Origin: Paraflavitalea sp. CAU 1676
GTDB lineage: Bacteria > Bacteroidota > Bacteroidia > Chitinophagales > Chitinophagaceae
Length of the DNA stretch: 64,000 nt
Direction: 5' to 3'
Assembly: GCF_029223285.1 (NCBI RefSeq)
Contig: NZ_JARHUJ010000002.1
Location: 62,001 to 126,000, forward strand
Both the position numbers and the translations under genes were made by a program. Position 1 is the first letter of the stretch; the number at the start of each line of letters is the position of its first letter. Of this stretch, positions 18,478-25,378 are shown in pieces. The notes under the pieces are model-generated. The model did no database searches. It was not told where the DNA came from and was given only the letters and a program-made list of their open reading frames with translations.

Positions 18478-18708
18478 CTTTGCTTGATTTAGGGGTTAAA
18501 CAACAAGTTCAGGATCAAATATGTGGCTTTTTAACTTATTAATTGTCAAGGCTACTTTTTATTGATCGCGGTCAAAGTAAAACTACGTAAATCGATTTAG
18601 TACTATGCTTTAGCGGATTTTATCATATGACGGTCGGGCACAGTGCAGATACTCCGATTATCATTATAGTTTCGTATGGACCTTTGTGTGTTTTGAATTA
18701 CTTTTGCG

Positions 18709-18716
18709 TCGCAAGA
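18709..18716 (+). promoter_or_regulatory. Bacteroidota -7 box TACTTTTG for the GtrA-like gene
   Basis: Exact TAnnTTTG match ending only eight bases before the ATG at 18725, so the leader would be a few bases long at most. No -33 TTG at a standard distance. Confidence 0.45.
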
Positions 18717-18724
18717 AAATACTG

Positions 18725-19240
18725 ATGTTCAAGGACTCTATAATTGGCTTAATCGACTTTTTCTACCCGCCCTTCCGTAAGATCATGAACCTGCAAACGT
18801 TCAGGTATGCTGCCTGCGGTGGTGGAAACACCCTGCTGGACATTTTCCTGTACTGGGTTGCTTTTCATTTTGTGCTGAACGGGCAGGACCTTCATCTGCC
18901 TTTCGTTACCATTAGTGCCAAAATTGCGGCCTTCCTGATGTCTTTTGCTATTAGCTTTCCCACAGGTTACTTCCTCAACAAGAATATCGTTTTCCCGGGT
19001 TCTTCCCTCCAGGGGCGCGTGCAGCTGTTCCGCTATTTTTTACTGGTGGTGATCTGCATCGTGTTGAATTATGTGTTCATCACCCTGTTTGTGGACCGGT
19101 TTGGCATTTATCCCACCGTAGCAAAAGCGCTCACGACGATCGTCGTGGTTTCTTTCAGCTACCTTACCCAAAAGAAATTCACCTTTAAAATAGAAAATGC
19201 CGGAGACGAGTCTCCGGCATCTGCCACTGAAGGCAAGTAA
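18725..19240 (+). CDS. GtrA-like family membrane protein
   Basis: A 171-residue integral membrane protein with four hydrophobic segments and the GtrA signature FRYAACGGGNTLLDIFLYW near the start and SYLTQKKFTFK near the end. Family members are thought to help flip lipid-linked sugars or support cell-surface polysaccharide synthesis. ATG 18725 is chosen because upstream in-frame residues overlap the promoter box. The last about 15 codons (NAGDESPASAT...) lie over an inverted repeat that serves as a terminator-like hairpin for the convergent VOC gene, so the C-terminal tail is partly dictated by that element. Confidence 0.85.
   Translation: MFKDSIIGLIDFFYPPFRKIMNLQTFRYAACGGGNTLLDIFLYWVAFHFVLNGQDLHLPFVTISAKIAAFLMSFAISFPTGYFLNKNIVFPGSSLQGRVQLFRYFLLVVICIVLNYVFITLFVDRFGIYPTVAKALTTIVVVSFSYLTQKKFTFKIENAGDESPASATEGK
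19197..19220 (-). terminator. Terminator-like inverted repeat of the VOC gene, inside the gtrA 3' end
   Basis: Perfect 11-base inverted repeat with a two-base centre (as RNA: ten pairs with a CTCG loop on the minus strand), followed on the minus strand by the T-rich TTTTCTATTTT. It lies 36 bases after the stop of the minus-strand VOC gene and within the coding end of the plus-strand GtrA gene. Confidence 0.65.
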
Positions 19241-19256
19241 TCATCATGGCTATGCT

Positions 19257-19721
19257 CTAGTGCTGCAGGGGCTGCGTCATGCTGAACCAGTTGCCCACGC
19301 CATCGGTGATGATACATTCGATGCCGTAGAACTGTTCCTTGGGTTCGGACTTGAATACGACGCCTTTGGCCTTTAATTCTTCGTAGGTGGCCCGGCAATC
19401 GGGTGTATGGAATACGCCTGCGCCCATGAGGCCGCGCTCCAGTAATAAGTTGATGGCTTTGGTGGCTTCTTCATCGAGGCCTGCGATGGGCATGATCACG
19501 ATCTCCAGATCGGGCTGATCGGGTGGGTTGAGGGTGAGCCAGCGGAATTTGGGCGCTTCGCCGTTTTCCTTTTTAGGTGTTTCCCCGTCTTCGCAATTCA
19601 TATCGCCACCGTCCATCACCACATCAGTATTGACCTTAAAACCGAGTTTGTTGACGTAGAAATCGTAGGCTTTGTCCTGGTCGAGCACAAACAAAGTCGT
19701 ATGCGACATTTTGGTTATCAT
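19257..19721 (-). CDS. VOC family (glyoxalase/bleomycin resistance-like) protein
   Basis: A 154-residue vicinal-oxygen-chelate fold protein. It shows two beta-alpha-beta-beta-beta modules: HTTLFVLDQDKAYDFYVNKLGF at the start and DCRATYEELKAKGVVF...GIECIITDGVGNWFSMTQ at the end. An insert with acidic and lysine-rich residues (about 40-57) separates strands of the first module. Family members include metal-dependent lyases and binding proteins, so the reaction is unknown. It is divergent from an AraC-type regulator gene, which suggests regulation by it. Confidence 0.88.
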   Translation of the reverse strand: MITKMSHTTLFVLDQDKAYDFYVNKLGFKVNTDVVMDGGDMNCEDGETPKKENGEAPKFRWLTLNPPDQPDLEIVIMPIAGLDEEATKAINLLLERGLMGAGVFHTPDCRATYEELKAKGVVFKSEPKEQFYGIECIITDGVGNWFSMTQPLQH

Positions 19722-19742
19722 AATCGTTGATGTTTATGTTAC

Positions 19743-19750
19743 CAAAGCTA
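19743..19750 (-). promoter_or_regulatory. Bacteroidota -7 box TAGCTTTG for the VOC gene
   Basis: Exact TAnnTTTG match on the minus strand, 21 bases upstream of the VOC start at 19721, in the divergent gap shared with the AraC-type gene. The same octamer occurs upstream of panD. Confidence 0.5.
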
Positions 19751-19801
19751 TCGAATAGGAGAGACCCAGGCTTCTTGAATCTTGCTTTTTGATGCGGATC
19801 A

Positions 19802-19833
19802 TTGGCCCGGCTGGGGCGATTTGTTTATATTTG
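19802..19833 (+). promoter_or_regulatory. Promoter of the AraC-type gene (TTG, 21 bases, TATATTTG)
   Basis: A TTG at 19802-19804 and an exact -7 box TATATTTG at 19826-19833, spaced by 21 bases, end 16 bases before the ATG at 19850. Confidence 0.55.
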
Positions 19834-19849
19834 ATAGAGGAAAAACGGT

Positions 19850-20263
19850 ATGGAACTATCACCCGATATTTACGAGCGGATCGTGGCTGCCAAGCTGTTC
19901 ATGGACCAGAACTTCCATGAACCCATTAGCCTGGATGGGATTTCGGGCCAGGCCTGTTTTTCAAGGTTTCACTTTCATCGTTTGTTCAGCCGTATCTATC
20001 GCAAAACACCGCATCAATACCTCACCCGCAAGCGGCTGGATAAAGCGCAGGAACTCCTTTCTCAGAATATTCCTGTTACGGATGTTTGCAACGAAGTTGG
20101 TTTCGAGAGTGTGGGCTCTTTCAGCACCCTCTTTAAAAAAGAAGTGGGTATTGGTCCGCAACACTACCGGAACATGATGATCATGAAAAAGCAAAAAGCG
20201 CAGGTACAGCCCCGCACTTTTATTCCGCATTGTTTTATTGAAGGATATAAGCTGGACAAGTAA
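19850..20263 (+). CDS. AraC family transcriptional regulator, DNA-binding domain only
   Basis: A 137-residue protein that is essentially the double helix-turn-helix domain: FMDQNFHEPISLDGISGQACFSRFHFHRLF (first HTH) and PVTDVCNEVGFESVGSFSTLFKKEVGIGPQHYR (second HTH with the conserved family tail). The usual effector-binding N-terminal domain is missing, so it would respond through level or partner rather than a bound ligand; short AraC-like proteins of this kind are common in Bacteroidota. It is divergent from the VOC gene, the most likely target. Confidence 0.9.
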   Translation: MELSPDIYERIVAAKLFMDQNFHEPISLDGISGQACFSRFHFHRLFSRIYRKTPHQYLTRKRLDKAQELLSQNIPVTDVCNEVGFESVGSFSTLFKKEVGIGPQHYRNMMIMKKQKAQVQPRTFIPHCFIEGYKLDK

Positions 20264-20297
20264 GTTTCAGTCAGCGCTTACTTCGCAGTATACCAGG

Positions 20298-20957
20298 TTA
20301 TTTATTATTGGCGGGATTCTTCCAACCTTTCATCAGGCGATCAATGGTGCCCTCGATCCTGTTGGCACGGGTCTCTTCTTTTTTGGCGGTAATGATCCAC
20401 TCCACGTATTCGCGGCGGTGACTATAGGCCAGTGCGTTGAACAGCTTGCCAGCCTGTTTGTTCTTATTAAGTGCTTTTGCGAGGTCTTCAGGAACGATCA
20501 CCGTTTTGGTGACGGGGTCCGCGTATTGAAAAATCAGGCGTTCTTCTTTTGGTTTGGCCTCCTTTTTAGCATCGGCCTCGGTTTTGAGGCGGAAGGCGAA
20601 GGTAGACCATGTATCGTTGAAGGAGATGAGGCTAAGCCACTGGAAATCGATTGTGAGAAGTTTCTCCCAGCCCTTATCGCGGGTGAGGTCGGTTTGAATG
20701 CCGGAGCTGCCTTTGGGATAATAAGCCCAGCATACCACCTCGCCTTTCATCAATCGTAATACCTTGTTCAGGTCTTTTTCCATTTGAGCCTGGTTCTGGA
20801 CAAACCAATGGATCTGCTGAATATCTTTCCCGCTGGTCACGATGTTTACGCCATCGGGCAGGGGTGACAAGGTTGCTTCAAAGTCGCGGGGTGCGTTGAT
20901 GGTTAGCAGGGTGTGGCCTTCTTTGATCTTGAGTTTTCCGGCAATGCTGGCAGCCAT
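20298..20957 (-). CDS. YdeI/OmpD-associated family protein
   Basis: A 219-residue cytoplasmic protein. The C-terminal part (VPEDLAKALNKNKQAGKLFNALAYSHRREYVEWI...) matches the bacteriocin-protection YdeI/OmpD-associated family; the N-terminal part (LKIKEGHTLLTINAPRDF...) looks like a DUF3052-type domain. Its function is unknown. It converges with the AraC-type gene, whose stop is 34 bases away. Confidence 0.8.
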   Translation of the reverse strand: MAASIAGKLKIKEGHTLLTINAPRDFEATLSPLPDGVNIVTSGKDIQQIHWFVQNQAQMEKDLNKVLRLMKGEVVCWAYYPKGSSGIQTDLTRDKGWEKLLTIDFQWLSLISFNDTWSTFAFRLKTEADAKKEAKPKEERLIFQYADPVTKTVIVPEDLAKALNKNKQAGKLFNALAYSHRREYVEWIITAKKEETRANRIEGTIDRLMKGWKNPANNK

Positions 20958-21299
20958 ATGGGTTATTTTGCAGCAATTTACGGAAAGGGTGTCAGGTTGT
21001 TTTTCTTGGATCTTGCTAAGTTATGTCATCTGCTGCCAGTGCCCAGTTGTGCCTACATGCGGATTTGGAAACCTGCCCGAGGCAAATTACCCGTGACTTC
21101 CACGAGGAATCTGTATTCTTTACAATGTGTTGACTCCCTTTAGATTGTGCGAGCCGTGCTAATAGCCTCCGGTCAGGGGATGGCAGTAGCGGCGTACTGC
21201 AGGTATGCGTCATTTTCCGGCAGACTGCCATTTTTTCATTCCTGGCAGCAGCGGCATAATCATTGATAACCATAAGGGAACATTAAATTCAACACAACT
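20958..21299. other. Intergenic region of about 340 bases upstream of dnaK
   Basis: No convincing gene. No CIRCE element and no exact TAnnTTTG box was found on the dnaK strand. It holds two imperfect 16-base direct repeats (21181-21196 and 21243-21258, 14 of 16 identical), described separately. Confidence 0.55.
21181..21258 (+). repeat. Pair of 16-base direct repeats upstream of dnaK
   Basis: TGGCAGTAGCGGCGTA at 21181-21196 and TGGCAGCAGCGGCATA at 21243-21258 differ at two positions and are 62 bases apart, start to start; the second ends 41 bases before the dnaK start. A nine-base inverted copy of the core (CTGCTGCCA) lies at 21030-21038. Confidence 0.6.
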
Positions 21300-23207
21300 A
21301 TGGGAAAGATAATAGGAATTGACCTGGGTACCACCAATAGCTGCGTAGCGGTGATGGAGGGTAATGAACCCGTGGTAATTGCCAACGACGAAGGGCGCCG
21401 TACAACCCCGTCTGTAGTGGCATTTCTGAAAAACGGAGAGCGTAAGGTGGGAGATCCGGCGAAACGTCAGGCCATTACCAATCCCCATAATACCATTACG
21501 AGCGTAAAGCGTTTTATGGGTCGCCGGCACGACGAAGTGACCGAAGAGATCAGCCACTGGAGCTATAAGGTGGTAAAGGGTGACAATAATACCGTACGAA
21601 TTGACATAGACGGTCGTTTGTATACACCGCAGGAAATTTCGGCGATGGTGCTGCAGAAGATGAAGAAAACTGCCGAAGATTACCTCGGTCAGGATGTAAC
21701 CGATGCGGTGATCACCGTACCGGCTTATTTTAACGACGCTCAGCGTCAGGCTACCAAAGAAGCCGGTGAAATTGCCGGTCTGAACGTACGCCGTATCGTA
21801 AACGAGCCTACTGCTGCCGCCCTGGCTTATGGCCTGGACAAAGGCAAACACGATCAGAAGATCGCTGTGTTTGACCTGGGTGGTGGTACTTTCGATATCT
21901 CTGTACTGGAGCTGGGTGATGGCGTTTTTGAAGTAAAATCTACCAATGGTGATACGCACCTGGGTGGTGACGACTTCGATAAAGTGATCATGGACTGGCT
22001 GGCAGAGGAGTTCAAGAAAGAAGAGAACATCGACCTGCGTAAGGATCCAATGGCTTTACAGCGTTTGAAAGAAGCTGCTGAAAAAGCGAAGGTTGAATTG
22101 TCTTCTTCGAGCGAAACTGAGATCAACCTGCCTTATATCACGGCTGTTGACGGCGTGCCCAAGCACCTCGTGAAGAAACTGGCGCGCGCCAGGTTCGAGC
22201 AACTGGCCGACAAATTATTCGAGCGTTGCCTGAAGCCTTGCGAGCAGGCGCTGAAGGATGCCGGACTGAGCACTTCACAGATCGACGAAGTGATCCTGGT
22301 GGGTGGTTCTACCCGTATCCCCAAGGTGCAGGAGATCGTTGAGAAGTTCTTCGGTAAGAAGCCCAACAAGGGTGTTAACCCTGACGAAGTAGTGGCAGTT
22401 GGTGCTGCTATCCAGGGTGCGGTACTGACCGGTGAAGTGAAGGACGTGCTGTTGCTCGACGTAACACCGCTTTCGCTGGGTATCGAAACAATGGGTGGTG
22501 TAATGACACGCCTCATCGATTCGAACACTACGATCCCTACCAAGAAGTCTGAAACCTTCTCTACTGCCAGCGATAACCAGCCTGGTGTTCAGATCCATGT
22601 AATTCAGGGTGAGCGCCCAATGGCCAATCAGAACAAGAGCCTGGGTATGTTCAACCTGGATGGTATTCCACCGGCTCCGCGTGGTGTGCCCCAGATCGAA
22701 GTGATCTTCGATATCGACGCCAATGGTATCCTGCATGTAACTGCGAAGGATAAGGGCACCGGTAAAGAACAAAAGATCCGTATTGAAGCAGGTAGTGGTT
22801 TGAGCAAGGATGAAGTTGAAAAGATGAAGGCCGAAGCCCGTGCGAATGAGGCTACCGATAAGGCTGCCCGTGAAAAGGTTGATAAGGTGAACCAGGCCGA
22901 CAGTCTGATCTTCCAAACCGAGAAGCAATTGAAAGAGTTTGGTGAGAAGATACCTGCCGATAAGAAGGAGCCTATCGAAACGGCGCTCAATAAGTTGAAG
23001 GAAGCGCACAAGTCGCAGGATGTTGCAGCGATCGATACTGCGGTGGCTGAAATGAACAATGCCTGGACGGCTGCTTCTGAGGAGATCTATAAAGCTCAGG
23101 CAGGTGGTGCACCAGGCGGCGAAGGTCAGCCAGGCGCTAACGGTGGTGGTCAAGCCAACGCTGGTGGCGAGAATGTAACCGACGCTGAATACGAAGAAGT
23201 GAAATAA
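21300..23207 (+). CDS. dnaK: Chaperone protein DnaK (Hsp70)
   Basis: ATP-dependent cytoplasmic chaperone for folding and stress recovery, working with DnaJ and GrpE (not in this window). All 635 residues are present: the ATPase domain with [45 protein letters not shown] and [12 protein letters not shown]; the substrate domain with [17 protein letters not shown]; a helical lid; and a Gly-rich tail ending DAEYEEVK, the typical EEVK-like terminus. Sequence and length are standard. It has its own strong terminator, and its promoter is not obvious. Confidence 0.99.
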   Translation: MGKIIGIDLGTTNSCVAVMEGNEPVVIANDEGRRTTPSVVAFLKNGERKVGDPAKRQAITNPHNTITSVKRFMGRRHDEVTEEISHWSYKVVKGDNNTVRIDIDGRLYTPQEISAMVLQKMKKTAEDYLGQDVTDAVITVPAYFNDAQRQATKEAGEIAGLNVRRIVNEPTAAALAYGLDKGKHDQKIAVFDLGGGTFDISVLELGDGVFEVKSTNGDTHLGGDDFDKVIMDWLAEEFKKEENIDLRKDPMALQRLKEAAEKAKVELSSSSETEINLPYITAVDGVPKHLVKKLARARFEQLADKLFERCLKPCEQALKDAGLSTSQIDEVILVGGSTRIPKVQEIVEKFFGKKPNKGVNPDEVVAVGAAIQGAVLTGEVKDVLLLDVTPLSLGIETMGGVMTRLIDSNTTIPTKKSETFSTASDNQPGVQIHVIQGERPMANQNKSLGMFNLDGIPPAPRGVPQIEVIFDIDANGILHVTAKDKGTGKEQKIRIEAGSGLSKDEVEKMKAEARANEATDKAAREKVDKVNQADSLIFQTEKQLKEFGEKIPADKKEPIETALNKLKEAHKSQDVAAIDTAVAEMNNAWTAASEEIYKAQAGGAPGGEGQPGANGGGQANAGGENVTDAEYEEVK

Positions 23208-23233
23208 CATCGGATTAGTCCGACATTGTATAG

Positions 23234-23263
23234 AGCCCTCCGCGCATGCGGAGGGCTTTTTTT
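23234..23263 (+). terminator. Intrinsic terminator of dnaK
   Basis: Perfect ten-base-pair stem (AGCCCTCCGC with GCGGAGGGCT) with a four-base GCAT loop and seven T residues, 27 bases after the dnaK stop. Confidence 0.93.
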
Positions 23264-23371
23264 GTGCTGCGGTTTCAGTAATCAGTTTATTAACGGTAAG
23301 CGAAGGTGGATGTAGTTGTTAATTAACGTACTCGCGGTTTGCACCGTTGACTAAAATGCTGTTCGTTGAAG

Positions 23372-23401
23372 TTGTGTAGGGAACCATTTATAGTATCTTT
23401 G
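23372..23401 (+). promoter_or_regulatory. Promoter of the ECF sigma gene (TTG, 19 bases, TATCTTTG)
   Basis: A TTG at 23372-23374 and an exact -7 box at 23394-23401 with the ideal 19-base spacing, ending 18 bases before the TTG start codon at 23420. This is the best complete promoter in the window and supports that start. Confidence 0.75.
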
Positions 23402-23419
23402 TAATGAATTAACTGCGAC

Positions 23420-24022
23420 TTGCCCGAGACTCTATATCATACCGAAAAAGAGCTGCTAAACCTGGTAGCTAAGGGGAATGAACTTGCCTTCCGGAGGATC
23501 TTCGACCTTTATAATAAACGCCTGTTTACTTTTGCCGAAGGGATGTTGAAGTCTGCCGCCGATGCGGAAGAGATCGTACAGGATTGCTTCACCAAAGTGT
23601 GGCTAAACCGGGAAAGCCTGCAAGTCGTTGAAAATCCCGGCAGTTACTTGTACAAGATCGTCCGCAACAGTACCATCGATCATTTGCGTAAAACCGCCCG
23701 CGAACAAAACCTGATCAACCAGGTGTGGGCGAACATCTCTCACTCCGACAACTCCCTCGAAGAAGAGATCTTAAAGAATGATTCTCAACAACTGATCGCA
23801 CAGGCGCTTGCGCAGCTTTCGGAACAAAAGCAACAGGTTTTCCGCCTCAGCAGGGAGTCGGGCCTTTCGCATGAAGCGATCGCTTCCATCATGGGGCTGT
23901 CCAAAAGCCGGGTCAACAATATCCTCGTTGAGTCCATCCGCCATATCAAAAATCATCTGGATAAACATTCTTACCATATCGGTATGGTCTTTTGGCTTTG
24001 GGCCTGGGAACAGCTTTTATAA
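23420..24022 (+). CDS. ECF RNA polymerase sigma factor (Bacteroidota FecI/SusC-linked group)
   Basis: A 200-residue ECF sigma factor starting at a TTG codon. Region 2 spans about residues 20-90 (FRRIFDLYNKRLFTFAEGML...ADAEEIVQDCFTKVWLNRE...LYKIVRNSTIDHLRK) and region 4 about 125-180 (LSEQKQQVFRLSRESGLSHEAIASIMGLSKSRVNNILVESI). A hydrophobic tail (IGMVFWLWAWEQLL) ends the protein, often seen in this group. It directs RNA polymerase to target promoters when released by the FecR-type anti-sigma factor encoded 92 bases downstream. With the SusC and SusD genes this forms a cell-surface signalling unit. Confidence 0.95.
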   Translation: MPETLYHTEKELLNLVAKGNELAFRRIFDLYNKRLFTFAEGMLKSAADAEEIVQDCFTKVWLNRESLQVVENPGSYLYKIVRNSTIDHLRKTAREQNLINQVWANISHSDNSLEEEILKNDSQQLIAQALAQLSEQKQQVFRLSRESGLSHEAIASIMGLSKSRVNNILVESIRHIKNHLDKHSYHIGMVFWLWAWEQLL

Positions 24023-24114
24023 ATTATTTTCAGTTAGTCCGGTTATCCTGTCTTTTTCCTGCGTCATATTATATATGGGTTAACAAATACTTATTTAAAC
24101 CCCGGCTTTGTCTC

Positions 24115-25275
24115 ATGGCTGCAAATGACGATAGACTGGTTTTCCTGCTTCAACAATTCGCTGGCAACCGATGCTCCAGGGATGAGTTGAATGAGCTGTT
24201 TCAAAAACTGGAGCATACCGATAATGAGTCCCTGTATGCTTTTATGGATGCTTTCTATGATCAACTGCCCGCCAGTGCAAAAGCCGATCAGGTTGACTGG
24301 GATCATATGTTTAGCCAGATCATGGCGAAACGAGCGGTTGTTAAAAAGTTCAACCGGGCCTGGTTGGCTGCTGCGGCTGCCCTGGTGCTCCTCGTTGGTG
24401 CAGGCATTCTTTATTTTACGCTTAATCGTTCTTCGAATAATGTTCAGTCGAGTGTATCCAGTGCTGAAATGTTCAAGCCTCCGGCCTCTGCCAGGGCCGT
24501 TATTACGCTGGGCGATGGCAGGGTCATTGGCATCGACAGCGCTTCCAATGGAATGTTGGCTAAAGTGGGCAATATCCAGATTGTCAAACTGGCCGATGGT
24601 CAGGTCGCTTATAGCGGCGAGGGAAGCGCGGTGATGTTCAATACCCTGTCGAACCCCAGGGGAAGCAAGGTCGTGACCCTTGCGTTGGCCGACGGTACGC
24701 GCGTGTGGCTAAATGCCGCCAGCTCCATTCGCTTTCCCACACAATTTATAGGTAACCGGCGTGATGTTCAGGTAACCGGCGAGGCCTACTTCGAAGTGGC
24801 ACATGATGCTGCAAAGCCTTTTCATGTCTTGGTGAATAATATAGCTGTGCAGGTGATAGGTACCCATTTCAATATAATGGCTTTTGAAGACGAAAACGCC
24901 ATTCGTACCACCCTCCTGGAGGGTGCTGTAAGGGTGTCGAAAGGGAATGCCTTCAAGCGGTTGTATCCGGGCCAGCAGGCTGTGGTAGCTTCTGATGGCA
25001 ATATTCAGGTACTACCCAGTGTTGACCTCGATGGGGTAATGGCCTGGAAAAACGGTTTCATTCAATTAGATGGTACTGATATTAAAACGGTGATGAGAGG
25101 TGTTGCCCGGTGGTATGCCATCGACGTGCGCTATGAGGGGAATTTTGACAACGTGCATCTCTCCGGACAGATCCCTAGAACCTTGACACTTTCTACTTTA
25201 ACTACTATCCTACAGAAGAGTGGTATCGATATTGTTTTCAGCGAAAACACGATGACCTTATCCTCAAAACCTTAA
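24115..25275 (+). CDS. FecR-type anti-sigma factor
   Basis: A 386-residue inner-membrane protein. ATG 24115 (MAANDDRLVF) follows the sigma gene stop by 92 bases. The N-terminal cytoplasmic part (1-80) would hold the sigma factor; one membrane segment spans about 83-102 (WLAAAAALVLLVGAGILYF); the periplasmic FecR domain (about 185-280) has LALADGTRVWLNAASSIRFP and VQVTGEAYFEVAHDAAKPF; the C-terminal DUF4974 domain (about 310-386) ends in GIDIVFSENTMTLSS. It passes a signal from the STN domain of the TonB-dependent receptor encoded next to the sigma factor. A hairpin follows in the gap before the receptor gene. Confidence 0.95.
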   Translation: MAANDDRLVFLLQQFAGNRCSRDELNELFQKLEHTDNESLYAFMDAFYDQLPASAKADQVDWDHMFSQIMAKRAVVKKFNRAWLAAAAALVLLVGAGILYFTLNRSSNNVQSSVSSAEMFKPPASARAVITLGDGRVIGIDSASNGMLAKVGNIQIVKLADGQVAYSGEGSAVMFNTLSNPRGSKVVTLALADGTRVWLNAASSIRFPTQFIGNRRDVQVTGEAYFEVAHDAAKPFHVLVNNIAVQVIGTHFNIMAFEDENAIRTTLLEGAVRVSKGNAFKRLYPGQQAVVASDGNIQVLPSVDLDGVMAWKNGFIQLDGTDIKTVMRGVARWYAIDVRYEGNFDNVHLSGQIPRTLTLSTLTTILQKSGIDIVFSENTMTLSSKP

Positions 25276-25288
25276 CTATTCTCTCCAT

Positions 25289-25321
25289 AAAAAAGCCGGA
25301 GATGTTGGAAGCGTCTCCGGC
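25289..25321 (-). terminator. Terminator-like hairpin of reversed orientation between FecR and SusC genes
   Basis: Stem GCCGGAGA with TCTCCGGC around an 11-base loop; a run of six A residues precedes it on the plus strand, so the terminator shape (stem then T run) is on the minus strand, where no gene lies. On the plus strand it may act as a structure between fecR and the receptor gene. Confidence 0.55.
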
Positions 25322-25378
25322 GCTTAGATTAATTGCAAACCGGAAAAGTTATTCATTAACCTTAACTAAGGCAAAGCT

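Larger units (their letters stand above)
18249..18724. other. Intergenic region of about 480 bases between argS and gtrA
   Basis: No open reading frame of note. It is AT-rich towards the right half and contains a terminator-like hairpin on the minus strand (18443-18477) with no annotated minus-strand gene before it, and the -7 box of the GtrA gene at its right end. It may contain a small RNA, but no exact promoter match was found for one. Confidence 0.5.

Noticed and set aside
20958-21299. CIRCE heat-shock operator upstream of dnaK
   Set aside because: No TTAGCACTC/GAGTGCTAA arms are present.
22275-23210. Long minus-strand frames opposite dnaK
   Set aside because: Antisense to a certain gene; composition is that of a shadow frame.
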